A stretch of DNA of 63,693 bases from an uncultured Gammaproteobacteria bacterium (GTDB lineage: Bacteria > Pseudomonadota > Gammaproteobacteria > Pseudomonadales > Pseudohongiellaceae): NCBI GenBank assembly GCA_903837345.1, contig CAILUG010000059.1, forward strand, positions 1-63,693, written 5' to 3'. Below are positions 9,418-16,955 of the stretch, in pieces. A program made the translations under genes and the position numbers. The notes beneath the pieces are model-generated. The model had not been told where the DNA came from. It saw only the letters and a program-made list of their open reading frames with translations, and searched no databases. Each line of letters starts with the position of its first letter. The stretch's first letter is position 1.

Positions 9418-10419
9418 TCACAACAAAAGTTTGTGGCGTTCGTGCGGCAGCTCTCTTGCCAGTTTCGGGACCAGATAGCCTGGCAGGCGGGTCTGCATGG
9501 TGCCAATCAGGGCCAGCGCTTGCGTGTCCGGCACTTCAAAATGGGCAGCTCCGTTGACCTTGTCCAGCATGTGAAGATAGTACGGAAGCACACCTGCTGC
9601 AAACAATCGTAGACTCAATTCACACAGGGCCCCGGCATTGTCGTTGATGCCGCCCAGCAGCACGCTCTGGTTGAGCATGTGCACGCCGCATTCACGCAGT
9701 TTCCGGCAGGCTGCATCCACAGCGGCATCGAATTCCTGCGCGTGGTTGGCGTGTATCACCATCACCACCTGCTGGGGCAGTTCGCCCAGCAGAGTCAGCA
9801 GGGTCTGGTCGATGCGGTCCGGCAACAAGAGTGGCAAGCGGGTATGCAAGCGTATGCGTTTGAGATGCGGGACACTCGCCAGCCGTTGCAGCAGATAGTC
9901 GAGATGACTGTTGGAGATCGCCAGCGGGTCACCGCCGCTGAGGATCACTTCTTCTATCGAGGGGTCTCCCAGGATGTAGTCAAGGCTTTGCTCCCAGCCG
10001 GCGCGGCTGGGCCGGTTGTCGGCATAGGGGAAATGCCGGCGAAAGCAGTAGCGGCAATGGATCGCGCAGTTCTGGGTGGTGATCAACAGCACCCGCCCCT
10101 GGTATTTGTGCAACAGGCCCGGTACCGGATTGGCACTGTTTTCTGCCAGTGGATCATCCACATAGCCGGGCAGAGTGTGCAATTCGGCGGCCAGCGGCAG
10201 AACCTGCAGCAGCAGGGGGTCGCGCGGATTGCCCTTTTGCATGCGCCCTGCATAGGCACGGGTTACCCGCAGCGGAAAATCCTGCAGGGCCTGCATGGAA
10301 TAGCCGGCCTCTGCCGGTGTTAACTGCACCAGCGCCAGCAATTCCAGCGGATCCGTCAACAGATCGGCCAGTTGTTCCTGCCAGCTGGGCCGGGAGGTGA
10401 GGGGGATTGTTCGCAACAT
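9418..10419 (-). CDS. epmB: EF-P lysine 2,3-aminomutase EpmB
   Basis: Radical-SAM enzyme that converts (S)-alpha-lysine to (R)-beta-lysine for modification of EF-P. The cluster motif CAIHCRYCFRR (CxxxCxxC) is intact, followed by ILSGGDP and the PLP-binding C-terminal region of the KamA family. The length of 333 residues is normal for EpmB. The ATG at 10419 begins MLRTIPLTSR; the reading frame stays open for another 101 codons upstream but that part is antisense to efp. It is divergent from efp with an 88 bp gap, and epmA follows efp, so all three modification genes are together. Confidence 0.93.
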   Translation of the reverse strand: MLRTIPLTSRPSWQEQLADLLTDPLELLALVQLTPAEAGYSMQALQDFPLRVTRAYAGRMQKGNPRDPLLLQVLPLAAELHTLPGYVDDPLAENSANPVPGLLHKYQGRVLLITTQNCAIHCRYCFRRHFPYADNRPSRAGWEQSLDYILGDPSIEEVILSGGDPLAISNSHLDYLLQRLASVPHLKRIRLHTRLPLLLPDRIDQTLLTLLGELPQQVVMVIHANHAQEFDAAVDAACRKLRECGVHMLNQSVLLGGINDNAGALCELSLRLFAAGVLPYYLHMLDKVNGAAHFEVPDTQALALIGTMQTRLPGYLVPKLARELPHERHKLLL

Positions 10420-10507
10420 CCCTGCATTATAGTCGGCTGGCTGGCTTCCACCCATGGCCGCAGGTATCATGCGCCCCTTTATTTGTCCGCGTAATGCCGA
10501 GGTCCGC

Positions 10508-11083
10508 ATGGCCGTTTTCTCCACCAACGAATTCAAGCCTGGTTTGAAAGTACTGCTGGATGGTGATCCTTGCTCCATCCTCGAAAACGAAATGGTCAAG
10601 CCCGGCAAAGGCCAGGCTTTCAACCGTGTGCGTTTGCGCAACCTGCTTAACGGCCGCGTGTGGGAGCGTACCTTCAAATCCGGCGAAACCCTGGATGGTG
10701 CGGATATCTCCGAATCCAGCATGGAATATCTCTACAACGACGGCGAGTTCTATCATTTCATGAAAACCGACGGCAGCTTCGAGCAGATCGCCGCCGACAA
10801 GAACGCTGTGGCCGAAGCGCTGAACTGGCTGAAAGAGCAGGACCAGTACATTGTGATGGTGTGGAATGACGTGCCGATTTCGGTCACTCCGCCCAACTTC
10901 GTCGAAATGGAAGTGGTTGAGACCGACCCGGGTCTGCGCGGTGATACTGCCACCGGCGGCACCAAACCGGCCAAACTGGCGTCGGGGGCGATGGTGAAGG
11001 TGCCGTTGTTCGTTGAGCGCGGTGACATCCTGAAGGTCGACACCCGCACCGGCGAATACGTAAGCCGCGCCAAGAAATCCTGA
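10508..11083 (+). CDS. efp: Translation elongation factor P
   Basis: A 191-residue EF-P that relieves ribosome stalling at polyproline stretches. All three domains are present: KOW-like N-terminus, central OB domain and C-terminal OB domain ending in the signature [12 protein letters not shown]. Lys34 lies in KPGKGQAF, the site beta-lysylated by EpmA/EpmB in E. coli. The ATG at 10508 has GAGG (10498-10502 region) as its ribosome binding site; an in-frame ATG at 10454 would add 18 non-homologous residues. A 12 bp inverted repeat separates it from epmA. Confidence 0.96.
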   Translation: MAVFSTNEFKPGLKVLLDGDPCSILENEMVKPGKGQAFNRVRLRNLLNGRVWERTFKSGETLDGADISESSMEYLYNDGEFYHFMKTDGSFEQIAADKNAVAEALNWLKEQDQYIVMVWNDVPISVTPPNFVEMEVVETDPGLRGDTATGGTKPAKLASGAMVKVPLFVERGDILKVDTRTGEYVSRAKKS

Positions 11084-11101
11084 CGGCCGGGGTGCATGGG
11101 G

Positions 11102-11159
11102 GCAGAGTAAACCCCCGCTGCAGCTTGCCAACAAGCGACTGATTACTGGTTTACTCTGC
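11102..11159 (+). promoter_or_regulatory. Inverted repeat between efp and epmA covering the epmA ribosome-binding region
   Basis: Perfect 12-nt arms GCAGAGTAAACC (11102-11113) and GGTTTACTCTGC (11148-11159) enclose 34 nt. The second arm ends four bases before the epmA ATG, where a Shine-Dalgarno sequence would lie, and none is otherwise visible. An alternative hairpin, GGGGG (11098-11102) with CCCCC (11112-11116), would use part of the first arm, so the two structures exclude each other. There is no T run, so simple termination is less likely than control of epmA translation or partial attenuation. Confidence 0.45.
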
Positions 11160-11163
11160 GCCG

Positions 11164-12135
11164 ATGAGCACTGACTGGCAACCCACCGCAAGCAAGGCCA
11201 TGCTGGCAGCGCGAGCTGCAGTGAATGCACAAATCCGCAGTTTTTTTGCCGCTCGCGGCGTGCTCGAAGTCGACACGCCGTTGCTGTGCCATGCCAGTGG
11301 CACTGATCCCAATCTGCATCCTGTTACGGCTGGCTACCAGAGCCATCCGCAGGCACACCCGCAAACACTGTATTTGCAAACCTCGCCTGAATTTGCGATG
11401 AAGCGATTGCTGGCTGCCGGCAGCGGCGCCATCTTTCAGCTGTGCAAAGCCTTTCGCAATGGCGAGAGCGGCAGCCGCCATAATCCCGAATTCACGATGC
11501 TGGAGTGGTACCGCCCCGGCTTTACACTGACGCAGTTGATGGATGAAGTGGAAGCGTTGGTGAAGTCGGTGCTGCCACCGGGTTCAGCGGTGCAGCGGCT
11601 CAGTTATCGCCAGCTGTTCCAGCAAGCCTTGGCCATCGATCCGCACACGCTGCCGTTGGTGCAATTGCAGGCGCTGACTTTGCAGCGAGTGCCGGTGTCG
11701 CCGACTGTGCTGGGCAGCAGGGCGGCGTGCCTGGACTTGCTCTATGGTCATGTCATCGAGCCGACGCTGCAGGCTCCGGTGTTTATATATCACTATCCCG
11801 CCGCACAGGCGGCATTGGCGCGCGTGGTCAACGACGAACTGGGCCAGCCAGTGGCCTTGCGCTTTGAGCTGGTGATGCAAGGCATGGAGCTGGCCAACGG
11901 TTATGACGAACTGGTGGATGCCGCCGAACAGGCGCGACGTTTCGCCGCCGATCAGCAGGCACGACAACAGCAACAGCTGCCCGCCATCGCCATCGATCAG
12001 CGGCTGCTGGCAGCTTTACAGGCCGGCATGCCGGCCTGTGCCGGCGTAGCACTTGGGGTTGATCGCTTGCTGATGTTGCAGACTGGCGCCATCCACATTG
12101 ATGATGTGCTGGCGTTTCCGCTGGAACGTGCCTGA
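11164..12135 (+). CDS. epmA: EF-P--(R)-beta-lysine ligase EpmA (GenX/PoxA)
   Basis: A truncated class II lysyl-tRNA synthetase paralogue that attaches (R)-beta-lysine to Lys34 of EF-P. Class II motif 2 (FRNGESGSRHNPEFTMLEWY) and motif 3 (GVALGVDRLLML) are intact, and the N-terminal anticodon-binding domain of LysRS is absent. The length of 323 residues is typical for EpmA. It lies 80 bp after efp on the same strand, with an inverted repeat between them. It converges on psd with only three bases between the stop codons. Confidence 0.94.
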   Translation: MSTDWQPTASKAMLAARAAVNAQIRSFFAARGVLEVDTPLLCHASGTDPNLHPVTAGYQSHPQAHPQTLYLQTSPEFAMKRLLAAGSGAIFQLCKAFRNGESGSRHNPEFTMLEWYRPGFTLTQLMDEVEALVKSVLPPGSAVQRLSYRQLFQQALAIDPHTLPLVQLQALTLQRVPVSPTVLGSRAACLDLLYGHVIEPTLQAPVFIYHYPAAQAALARVVNDELGQPVALRFELVMQGMELANGYDELVDAAEQARRFAADQQARQQQQLPAIAIDQRLLAALQAGMPACAGVALGVDRLLMLQTGAIHIDDVLAFPLERA

Positions 12136-12138
12136 GAT

Positions 12139-12996
12139 TCAGTCGGTGGTTGCCAAGGTGCCCAACTGCTGGCCCATGCGCACGCCAGGGCCCTGACTCA
12201 GATCCATCTGCCATTGCACCATGCCGGGCCCGAACAGGATGATCGCGGTGGAACCCAGCAAAAAGCGGCCGATTTCGCCCCCTTTGGCTATCTGTACCTG
12301 CTGGGGCTTGTAACTCTTCACGGTCACACCATCAAACCCCGGCGCCACGCGTCCGGCCCACACGGTTTCAATCGCCGCCACGATCATTGCGCCCACCAGC
12401 ACCACGGCCATCGGGCCGTGCGCGGTATCGAAAATACAGACAACCCGTTCGTTGATCGCAAACAGGTTGTCGATATGCTCGGCGGTGGTCTGGTTCACCG
12501 AATACAGTTTGCCAGGCACATACACCATTTCGCGCAAACTGCACGCCAGCGGACTGTGCACCCGGTGATAGTCCTTGGGTGACAGATAGACAGTGGCAAA
12601 CGTGCCGTTGTGGAAACGCTCGGCCCGCAGGGCGTCACCACCCAACAGTGCAGTGGCAGTGTAGGTTTTGCCCTTGGCCTGGATCAGCGTGTCGGCATTG
12701 ATATTGCCAATCGCACTGGCCACGCCATCGGCCGGGCACACCACTGCTGCTGGCGCCTCTGCCAGCGGGCGCACGTGTGGTTTGAGTGCGCGTGTAAAAA
12801 ATTCATTGAAGCTGCGGTAGTGGGCGGGGTCCTCATGCAGGGCTTCCTGCATATTGACGCCGTACCTGGCGATGAACCGGTTGATCATCTGCTGCTTCAG
12901 CCACGGTTTTTCGCTGGCGGCCAGCTTGCCCGCCATGCGGGTGAGCGCCTTTTGCGGCACCCACTCCTGCAGCGTGATGAAAAAAGGTTGCTTCAT
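12139..12996 (-). CDS. psd: Phosphatidylserine decarboxylase proenzyme
   Basis: Makes phosphatidylethanolamine from phosphatidylserine at the inner membrane. The self-cleavage motif LGST is present with Ser249 as the future pyruvoyl residue of the alpha chain; the expected His and Asp regions (CPADGVAS, SPKDYHRVHSP) are intact. The length of 285 residues is normal for the bacterial proenzyme. It is the last gene of a minus-strand string rsgA-rhdA-psd, the same set seen together in Pseudomonas, and is 14 bp after rhdA. Confidence 0.95.
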   Translation of the reverse strand: MKQPFFITLQEWVPQKALTRMAGKLAASEKPWLKQQMINRFIARYGVNMQEALHEDPAHYRSFNEFFTRALKPHVRPLAEAPAAVVCPADGVASAIGNINADTLIQAKGKTYTATALLGGDALRAERFHNGTFATVYLSPKDYHRVHSPLACSLREMVYVPGKLYSVNQTTAEHIDNLFAINERVVCIFDTAHGPMAVVLVGAMIVAAIETVWAGRVAPGFDGVTVKSYKPQQVQIAKGGEIGRFLLGSTAIILFGPGMVQWQMDLSQGPGVRMGQQLGTLATTD

Positions 12997-13010
12997 GGTG
13001 CTCCCGCAAA

Positions 13011-13829
13011 TCAGGCTATGTTTTCAATTGGCACGTTGGGGTCGTTGCCCCATTCACCAAAGGAGCCATGATAGCCCAACACCTTGTAGCCCAGCGCTTT
13101 CGCGACGACATAAGTGAGGCCGGAACGGTGATGGCTGTGGCAGTGGGTGATGATGGTACTGCCGGTTGTTATGCCCAGTTTTTCCAGTTTCTGCTGCAGC
13201 ACAGGCAGCGGCAGCAGTCGCAGGTTATGGTTTTTGTCCATTACCTCCAGCCAATCGAGATTGACTGCGCCGGGAATGTGACCGGCACGCGCCGCGCCCG
13301 ACCGCAAGCCCAGATATTCTTCACGCGAACGCGCATCCCAGATTTTTACATTGGGATCGTGCAGTGAGTTCAGCACAGTGTCGAGTTCGGCGATCACGTC
13401 GGTGTGCAGCGCCAGGTTCACCGGAGTGGATTCCACTTCACGTATCTCACTGGTAACCGGATGTTGTTCCTTGTACCAGCTGTGCAAACCGCCATTAAGC
13501 AGGGAATAGTGCCGGTGACCGATCACATCCAGCGTCCAGATAAAGCGGCCGGTCCAGCCGCCACCTTCGTCGTCATAGACCACGATGTGCTGGTCGGGGC
13601 GATAACCGATGCGGGAGAACAGGTCGTTGAGTTGCGCAAGCGTTGGCAGTTTGCCGGCCGCGGGCGGAATGCCGCACACAAGTTCGCCCGGATGCACGTG
13701 CACAGCCGCGGGAATATGCAGCTGCTGCCAGTTCTGTGGCTGGCAAAGATCGACTATCAGAAGATCAGGATGGTCGAGCACTGCTGCAAGCGCGGCCGGT
13801 TCGACAATGAGTGGCAAATCAACAGGCAT
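13011..13829 (-). CDS. rhdA: Thiosulfate sulfurtransferase (rhodanese), RhdA type
   Basis: Two rhodanese domains, the first inactive and the second carrying the active-site loop HCHSHHRSG with Cys230, close to the HCQTHHRSG loop of Azotobacter/Pseudomonas RhdA. Transfers sulfane sulfur from thiosulfate to an acceptor such as cyanide or a protein thiol in the cytoplasm. ATG at 13829 (MPVDLPLIVEP) gives 272 residues; the frame is open for 33 more codons upstream but these lie inside rsgA and look non-homologous. It lies 11 bp after rsgA in the rsgA-rhdA-psd string. Confidence 0.92.
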   Translation of the reverse strand: MPVDLPLIVEPAALAAVLDHPDLLIVDLCQPQNWQQLHIPAAVHVHPGELVCGIPPAAGKLPTLAQLNDLFSRIGYRPDQHIVVYDDEGGGWTGRFIWTLDVIGHRHYSLLNGGLHSWYKEQHPVTSEIREVESTPVNLALHTDVIAELDTVLNSLHDPNVKIWDARSREEYLGLRSGAARAGHIPGAVNLDWLEVMDKNHNLRLLPLPVLQQKLEKLGITTGSTIITHCHSHHRSGLTYVVAKALGYKVLGYHGSFGEWGNDPNVPIENIA

Positions 13830-13840
13830 AATCGGAAACC

Positions 13841-14857
13841 TTAGCCCAGTGTGCTGCGAATGAACAAATAACTCGCAAGCCGCTGCGGAGAAATGGCGCC
13901 ATTCTCCACAGCAATGCGCAGCTGGCAACCCGGCTCGCGGTCGTGCTTGCAGTCGCGAAAGCGGCAGCCGGCCAGAAACGGCCGGAATTCCACGAACGAG
14001 TGCAGCAATTGCTCCTGGTCGATGTGCCAGAGGCCGAATTCCCGGATGCCGGGCGAGTCAATGAGGTTGCCACCTGCCGGCATGTGAAACAGCCGGGCTG
14101 AAGTGGTGGTATGGCGGCCTTTGGTTTCGCCGGTCGACAACTCGCCTTCCAGCGTGTTGACGCCTGGCAGCAGTGCATTCACCAATGCCGATTTGCCGAC
14201 GCCGCTCTGGCCCACGAACACGCTGTTGTTGTCAGCCAGGATGAGCTGCAGTTGTGCCAGCCCCTGCTGTTTTTTGCTGGAGACCTGCAAGGTGGTATAG
14301 CCGAGGTTGGCATAGAGCAGCATCATGTCTGCCAGCGGTTGGCGATTGCTGTCGTCGATCAGATCGATCTTGTTGAGCACCAGCAAGGGCCGGCACCCCA
14401 TCAATTCGGCCGCAACGATATAACGATCAATCAGGTTGTAATGCGGTTCCGGAAACGGGGCCACCACTACCGCTATGTAGTCAATGTTGGCTGCTACCGG
14501 TTTCAACTCGTTGAAAGTGTTGGGCCGCTTGAGCACACTGCGCCGCTCCAGACCGGCCACCACCACGCCAAGCGGATCACCCGGCTGCCAGATCACTTCA
14601 TCGCCGGTGACCAGCGGCTCCAGATTGCTGCGCTGAAAACAGCGGAAAATTCCGCCTTTGAACTCGCCTTCCAGTGCCTCGATATCCAGCTGTTGCCCGT
14701 AATGCGAAATCACCAGTCCGCGCTGTTCCGCCCCCAGCTCGGTGGTCTGCAAAGTCGCTTCCGCTCGTGCCTCCTTGCGGGAGGCGCGCTCGGCATAGGC
14801 ATCCTGCACCTGCTGGATGCGCTTGAGCTGACGCTGATTCAACTGCTTCTTCTTCAT
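13841..14857 (-). CDS. rsgA: Ribosome small-subunit-dependent GTPase A
   Basis: Circularly permuted GTPase that helps late maturation of the 30S subunit. An N-terminal OB-fold is followed by the GTPase motifs in permuted order: G4 (LNKIDL), then G1 (GQSGVGKSALVN), the G2 region (GETKGRHTTT) and G3 (DSPG). The C-terminal zinc-binding module is present with Cys-rich CRFRDCKHDREPGC. The length of 338 residues is normal. It is first in the rsgA-rhdA-psd string and divergent from orn, with two palindromic elements in the gap; copy 1 begins 33 bp upstream of its ATG. Confidence 0.95.
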   Translation of the reverse strand: MKKKQLNQRQLKRIQQVQDAYAERASRKEARAEATLQTTELGAEQRGLVISHYGQQLDIEALEGEFKGGIFRCFQRSNLEPLVTGDEVIWQPGDPLGVVVAGLERRSVLKRPNTFNELKPVAANIDYIAVVVAPFPEPHYNLIDRYIVAAELMGCRPLLVLNKIDLIDDSNRQPLADMMLLYANLGYTTLQVSSKKQQGLAQLQLILADNNSVFVGQSGVGKSALVNALLPGVNTLEGELSTGETKGRHTTTSARLFHMPAGGNLIDSPGIREFGLWHIDQEQLLHSFVEFRPFLAGCRFRDCKHDREPGCQLRIAVENGAISPQRLASYLFIRSTLG

Positions 14858-14890
14858 ATCCCCATATTACACGCTCAGGCATGAATTTTG

Positions 14891-14997
14891 GCCTCTGGCC
14901 GGCACAGTGTTCCGCGACCGCCGCGAGTACATCCCTGTAGGCTTAGTCTTCGGCATCCATGCCTCAGATGTCGCTACACACTGTGCCGGCCAGAGGC
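14891..14997 (+). repeat. Structured palindromic element, copy 1
   Basis: A 107 bp element. The outer arms 14891-14910 and 14978-14997 are perfect 20-nt inverted complements beginning GCCTCTGGCC. A further inner pairing GCGAC (14914-14918) / GTCGC (14970-14974) is possible. The interior holds CGAGTACATCCCTGTAG, in which TACA-TCCC-TGTA can form a small hairpin, then a second hairpin GGCAT-CC-ATGCC and CCTCAGA. Copy 2 (15054-15163) and copy 3 (from 63605) share this interior and the GCCT ends. It lies in the rsgA/orn gap upstream of both genes. Confidence 0.85.
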
Positions 14998-15053
14998 TTC
15001 GGACATCCAGGTGAGTTCAAAACGACTGAAAGAATTACGCGTTGAAACTGAGA

Positions 15054-15163
15054 GCCTTGGGCAGGTAAGTACTTCTGAAACCGTCGGAGGCCATGGATGG
15101 CCGGAGGCGAGCCTACAGGGATGTACTCGTGGCGTGTTTCAGAAGTACTTACCTGCCCAAGGC
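15054..15163 (-). repeat. Structured palindromic element, copy 2 (inverted orientation)
   Basis: A 110 bp element. The outer arms 15054-15081 and 15136-15163 are perfect 28-nt inverted complements. Read on the minus strand the interior runs ACGCCACGAGTACATCCC, then TGTAGG, the hairpin GGCCAT-CC-ATGGCC, and CCTCCGA. Compared with copy 1 the internal hairpin gains a C:G pair on both sides at once, and compared with copy 3 the outer arm changes T:A to G:C (TCTGAAAC/GTTTCAGA versus TCGGAAAC/GTTTCCGA). It lies 108 bp upstream of orn and in the opposite orientation to copy 1. Confidence 0.87.
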
Positions 15164-15211
15164 GGTGCACTAATCTTCATGGAACAGCCGCAACTCCGCA
15201 CCCATTTAAAG

Positions 15212-15240
15212 TTACTCCTGCCTCTCTGAAGCGTTACAAT
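15212..15240 (+). promoter_or_regulatory. Possible sigma-70 promoter of orn
   Basis: TACAAT at 15235-15240 matches the -10 consensus at five of six positions; TTACTC at 15212-15217 is a weak -35 with 17 bp spacing. Transcription would begin about 25 bp upstream of the orn ATG. This lies downstream of palindrome copy 2, so the element would not be in the orn transcript from this promoter. Weak evidence because of the poor -35. Confidence 0.3.
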
Positions 15241-15271
15241 CCCAAGCAAGCTCACAAGTGGAATTCCAGCA

Positions 15272-15826
15272 ATGGACAAAAAGCAGCACCTCATCTGGAT
15301 CGATCTGGAAATGACAGGCTTGTTGCCCGACACCGATCGCATCATCGAGATTGCCACCATTGTCACCAACACCGATCTGCAAGTGATTGCCGAAGGTCCG
15401 GTGCTGGCGGTGCATCAGTCCAAGATGGTGATGGAGGGCATGGATGACTGGAACCAGAAACATCATGGCCAGAACGGTTTGATCGAACGCGTGCGGCACA
15501 GCCCTTACAGCGAGCCGGAAGTGGAACAGATCACCATCAATTTCCTGCAGCAGTATTGTGAGCGGGGTTTTTCACCGATGTGCGGCAACAGCATTTGCCA
15601 GGACCGTCGTTTTCTCGCCCGCTACATGCCGCGGCTGGAGTCGTTCTTCCATTACCGCAACATGGATGTGAGCACACTCAAGGAGCTGGCGCGCCGCTGG
15701 CGGCCTGATCTGATGGATGCGTTGAAGAAGGAGAGCTCCCACAAGGCGCTCGAAGACATACGCGAGTCCATCAAGGAACTGCAGTACTACCGCGAACATT
15801 TCATCAAGACCAAACGACCTGCCTGA
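15272..15826 (+). CDS. orn: Oligoribonuclease
   Basis: DEDDh-type 3'-5' exonuclease that degrades short RNAs, including pGpG from c-di-GMP breakdown in Pseudomonas, which matters here given the many c-di-GMP proteins in the window. Motifs seen: IDLEMTGL (first DE), the [10 protein letters not shown] region and the C-terminal HKALEDI with His and Asp. The length of 184 residues is normal. Divergent from rsgA as in related genomes; the HPP-family gene follows 22 bp downstream on the same strand and could share its transcript. Confidence 0.96.
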   Translation: MDKKQHLIWIDLEMTGLLPDTDRIIEIATIVTNTDLQVIAEGPVLAVHQSKMVMEGMDDWNQKHHGQNGLIERVRHSPYSEPEVEQITINFLQQYCERGFSPMCGNSICQDRRFLARYMPRLESFFHYRNMDVSTLKELARRWRPDLMDALKKESSHKALEDIRESIKELQYYREHFIKTKRPA

Positions 15827-15848
15827 CGGCGGCTCTGCGACTTCATCC

Positions 15849-16811
15849 ATGAAATCCTCTTCCTCCCGGGCCCACGCGCTGGCAGCGCTGTTGGGCATTG
15901 AGCTCAACGTCACCAGTCATTTCGAGAAATTCATTGCCAGTCTTGGCGCTCTGCTTGGCGTGCTGGTGGTGGCAGTGGTTTCGCTCGCGGTCAGCAGTGG
16001 CACCACGGCCGGGTTGATGACCGCGTCGATGGGGGCTTCCGCGGTGCTGTTGTTTGTGGTGCCGCACGGCGCCTTGTCGCAGCCGTGGCCGGTGGTAGGC
16101 GGGCATGTGGTGTCAGCGGCAGTGGGGGTGGCCTGCCAACAGTGGCTGCCGGCAGGCTTGCTGACACCGGCACTGGCGGTGGCCTTGTCGATAGTGCTGA
16201 TGCAATACTTGCGCTGCGTGCATCCACCCGGTGGTGCTACTGCGTTGATGGCAGTAATAAGCGGCAATGAAATTCACCGGCTGGGTTTCGGCTACGTCCT
16301 CAACCCGGTGCTGCTCAATGTGCTCAGCATGCTGGTGCTGGCCTTGCTGTTCAACAACGCATTTCCATGGCGCCGTTATCCGGCCGCCTTGATGAAACGT
16401 CATCACCATGTGCAAGCCAGCGGTCGCCTGCCGGAACAATCCGAACTGACGCAGGAAGATTTTGAAGCCGCGATGCACAAGCTCAACACCTTCGTTGATA
16501 TCAGTAGCGAGGATCTGATCGAGCTGGTGGATCTGGCCAGGGAGCATGCCGAAGAACGCCAGCCTCACCCGTATGCGATAGAGCTCGGCCGCAGCTACAG
16601 CAATGGCCGCCTGGGCCGCCACCGGAGTGTGCGGCAGATCATCGATCAGCAGCAGGGCAACAAAAAACACCAGGACAAGGTGATTTACAAGACCCTGGCC
16701 GGAGCTGGTGCGTGGGAAACAGGTATTTGCGATGCCGAGGAGTTCCGGCTATGGGCGCGTTTCGAAGTGGAATCCAGGGACGGCCGCTGGGTGAAAGTGA
16801 AGCCTCAATAA
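15849..16811 (+). CDS. HPP-family integral membrane protein
   Basis: Four or five hydrophobic segments in residues 28-180 with the family motif VHPPGGATAL at about 124-133. The C-terminal 130 residues are soluble and charged and do not look like the CBS domains often attached to HPP proteins. HPP proteins of cyanobacteria and plant chloroplasts have been linked to nitrite transport; this gene converges on a nitrate reductase unit across a terminator, so a role with nitrite or nitrogen oxyanions is a reasonable inference but unproved. It follows orn by 22 bp. Confidence 0.75.
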   Translation: MKSSSSRAHALAALLGIELNVTSHFEKFIASLGALLGVLVVAVVSLAVSSGTTAGLMTASMGASAVLLFVVPHGALSQPWPVVGGHVVSAAVGVACQQWLPAGLLTPALAVALSIVLMQYLRCVHPPGGATALMAVISGNEIHRLGFGYVLNPVLLNVLSMLVLALLFNNAFPWRRYPAALMKRHHHVQASGRLPEQSELTQEDFEAAMHKLNTFVDISSEDLIELVDLAREHAEERQPHPYAIELGRSYSNGRLGRHRSVRQIIDQQQGNKKHQDKVIYKTLAGAGAWETGICDAEEFRLWARFEVESRDGRWVKVKPQ

Positions 16812-16820
16812 AACTTTAGT

Positions 16821-16849
16821 AAAAAACTGCCCCGCCGTGAGGCGGGGCA
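16821..16849 (-). terminator. Rho-independent terminator of the nitrate reductase unit
   Basis: Stem TGCCCCGCC (16828-16836), loop GTGA, stem GGCGGGGCA (16841-16849). Read on the minus strand the hairpin is followed by a run of six T (the A run at 16821-16826), so it terminates the leftward nitrate reductase transcript. It lies just after the HPP gene stop and may also act weakly rightward. Confidence 0.8.
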
Positions 16850-16955
16850 CAAGAGGGGGATGCGACCCGAAGCGTGTAACAACAATTATTTTCCCCTGTG
16901 GGAATAATTAACGTCGTGTTGCACCAAAGCTTGAGAGGTTAATCCGCGTTTTTGC

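Noticed and set aside
10420-10722. N-terminal extension of epmB by 101 codons
   Set aside because: The extension is antisense to efp and not homologous to EpmB; ATG 10419 gives the normal family length.
14891-15163. Integron attC sites as an explanation for the palindromes
   Set aside because: No integrase, no cassette-like genes, the copies are in opposite orientation and one lies 48 kb away; the conserved core does not match attC R boxes.
14888-15229. Short frames through the palindromic elements on both strands
   Set aside because: Inverted repeats create paired open frames; no ribosome binding site or protein-like composition.
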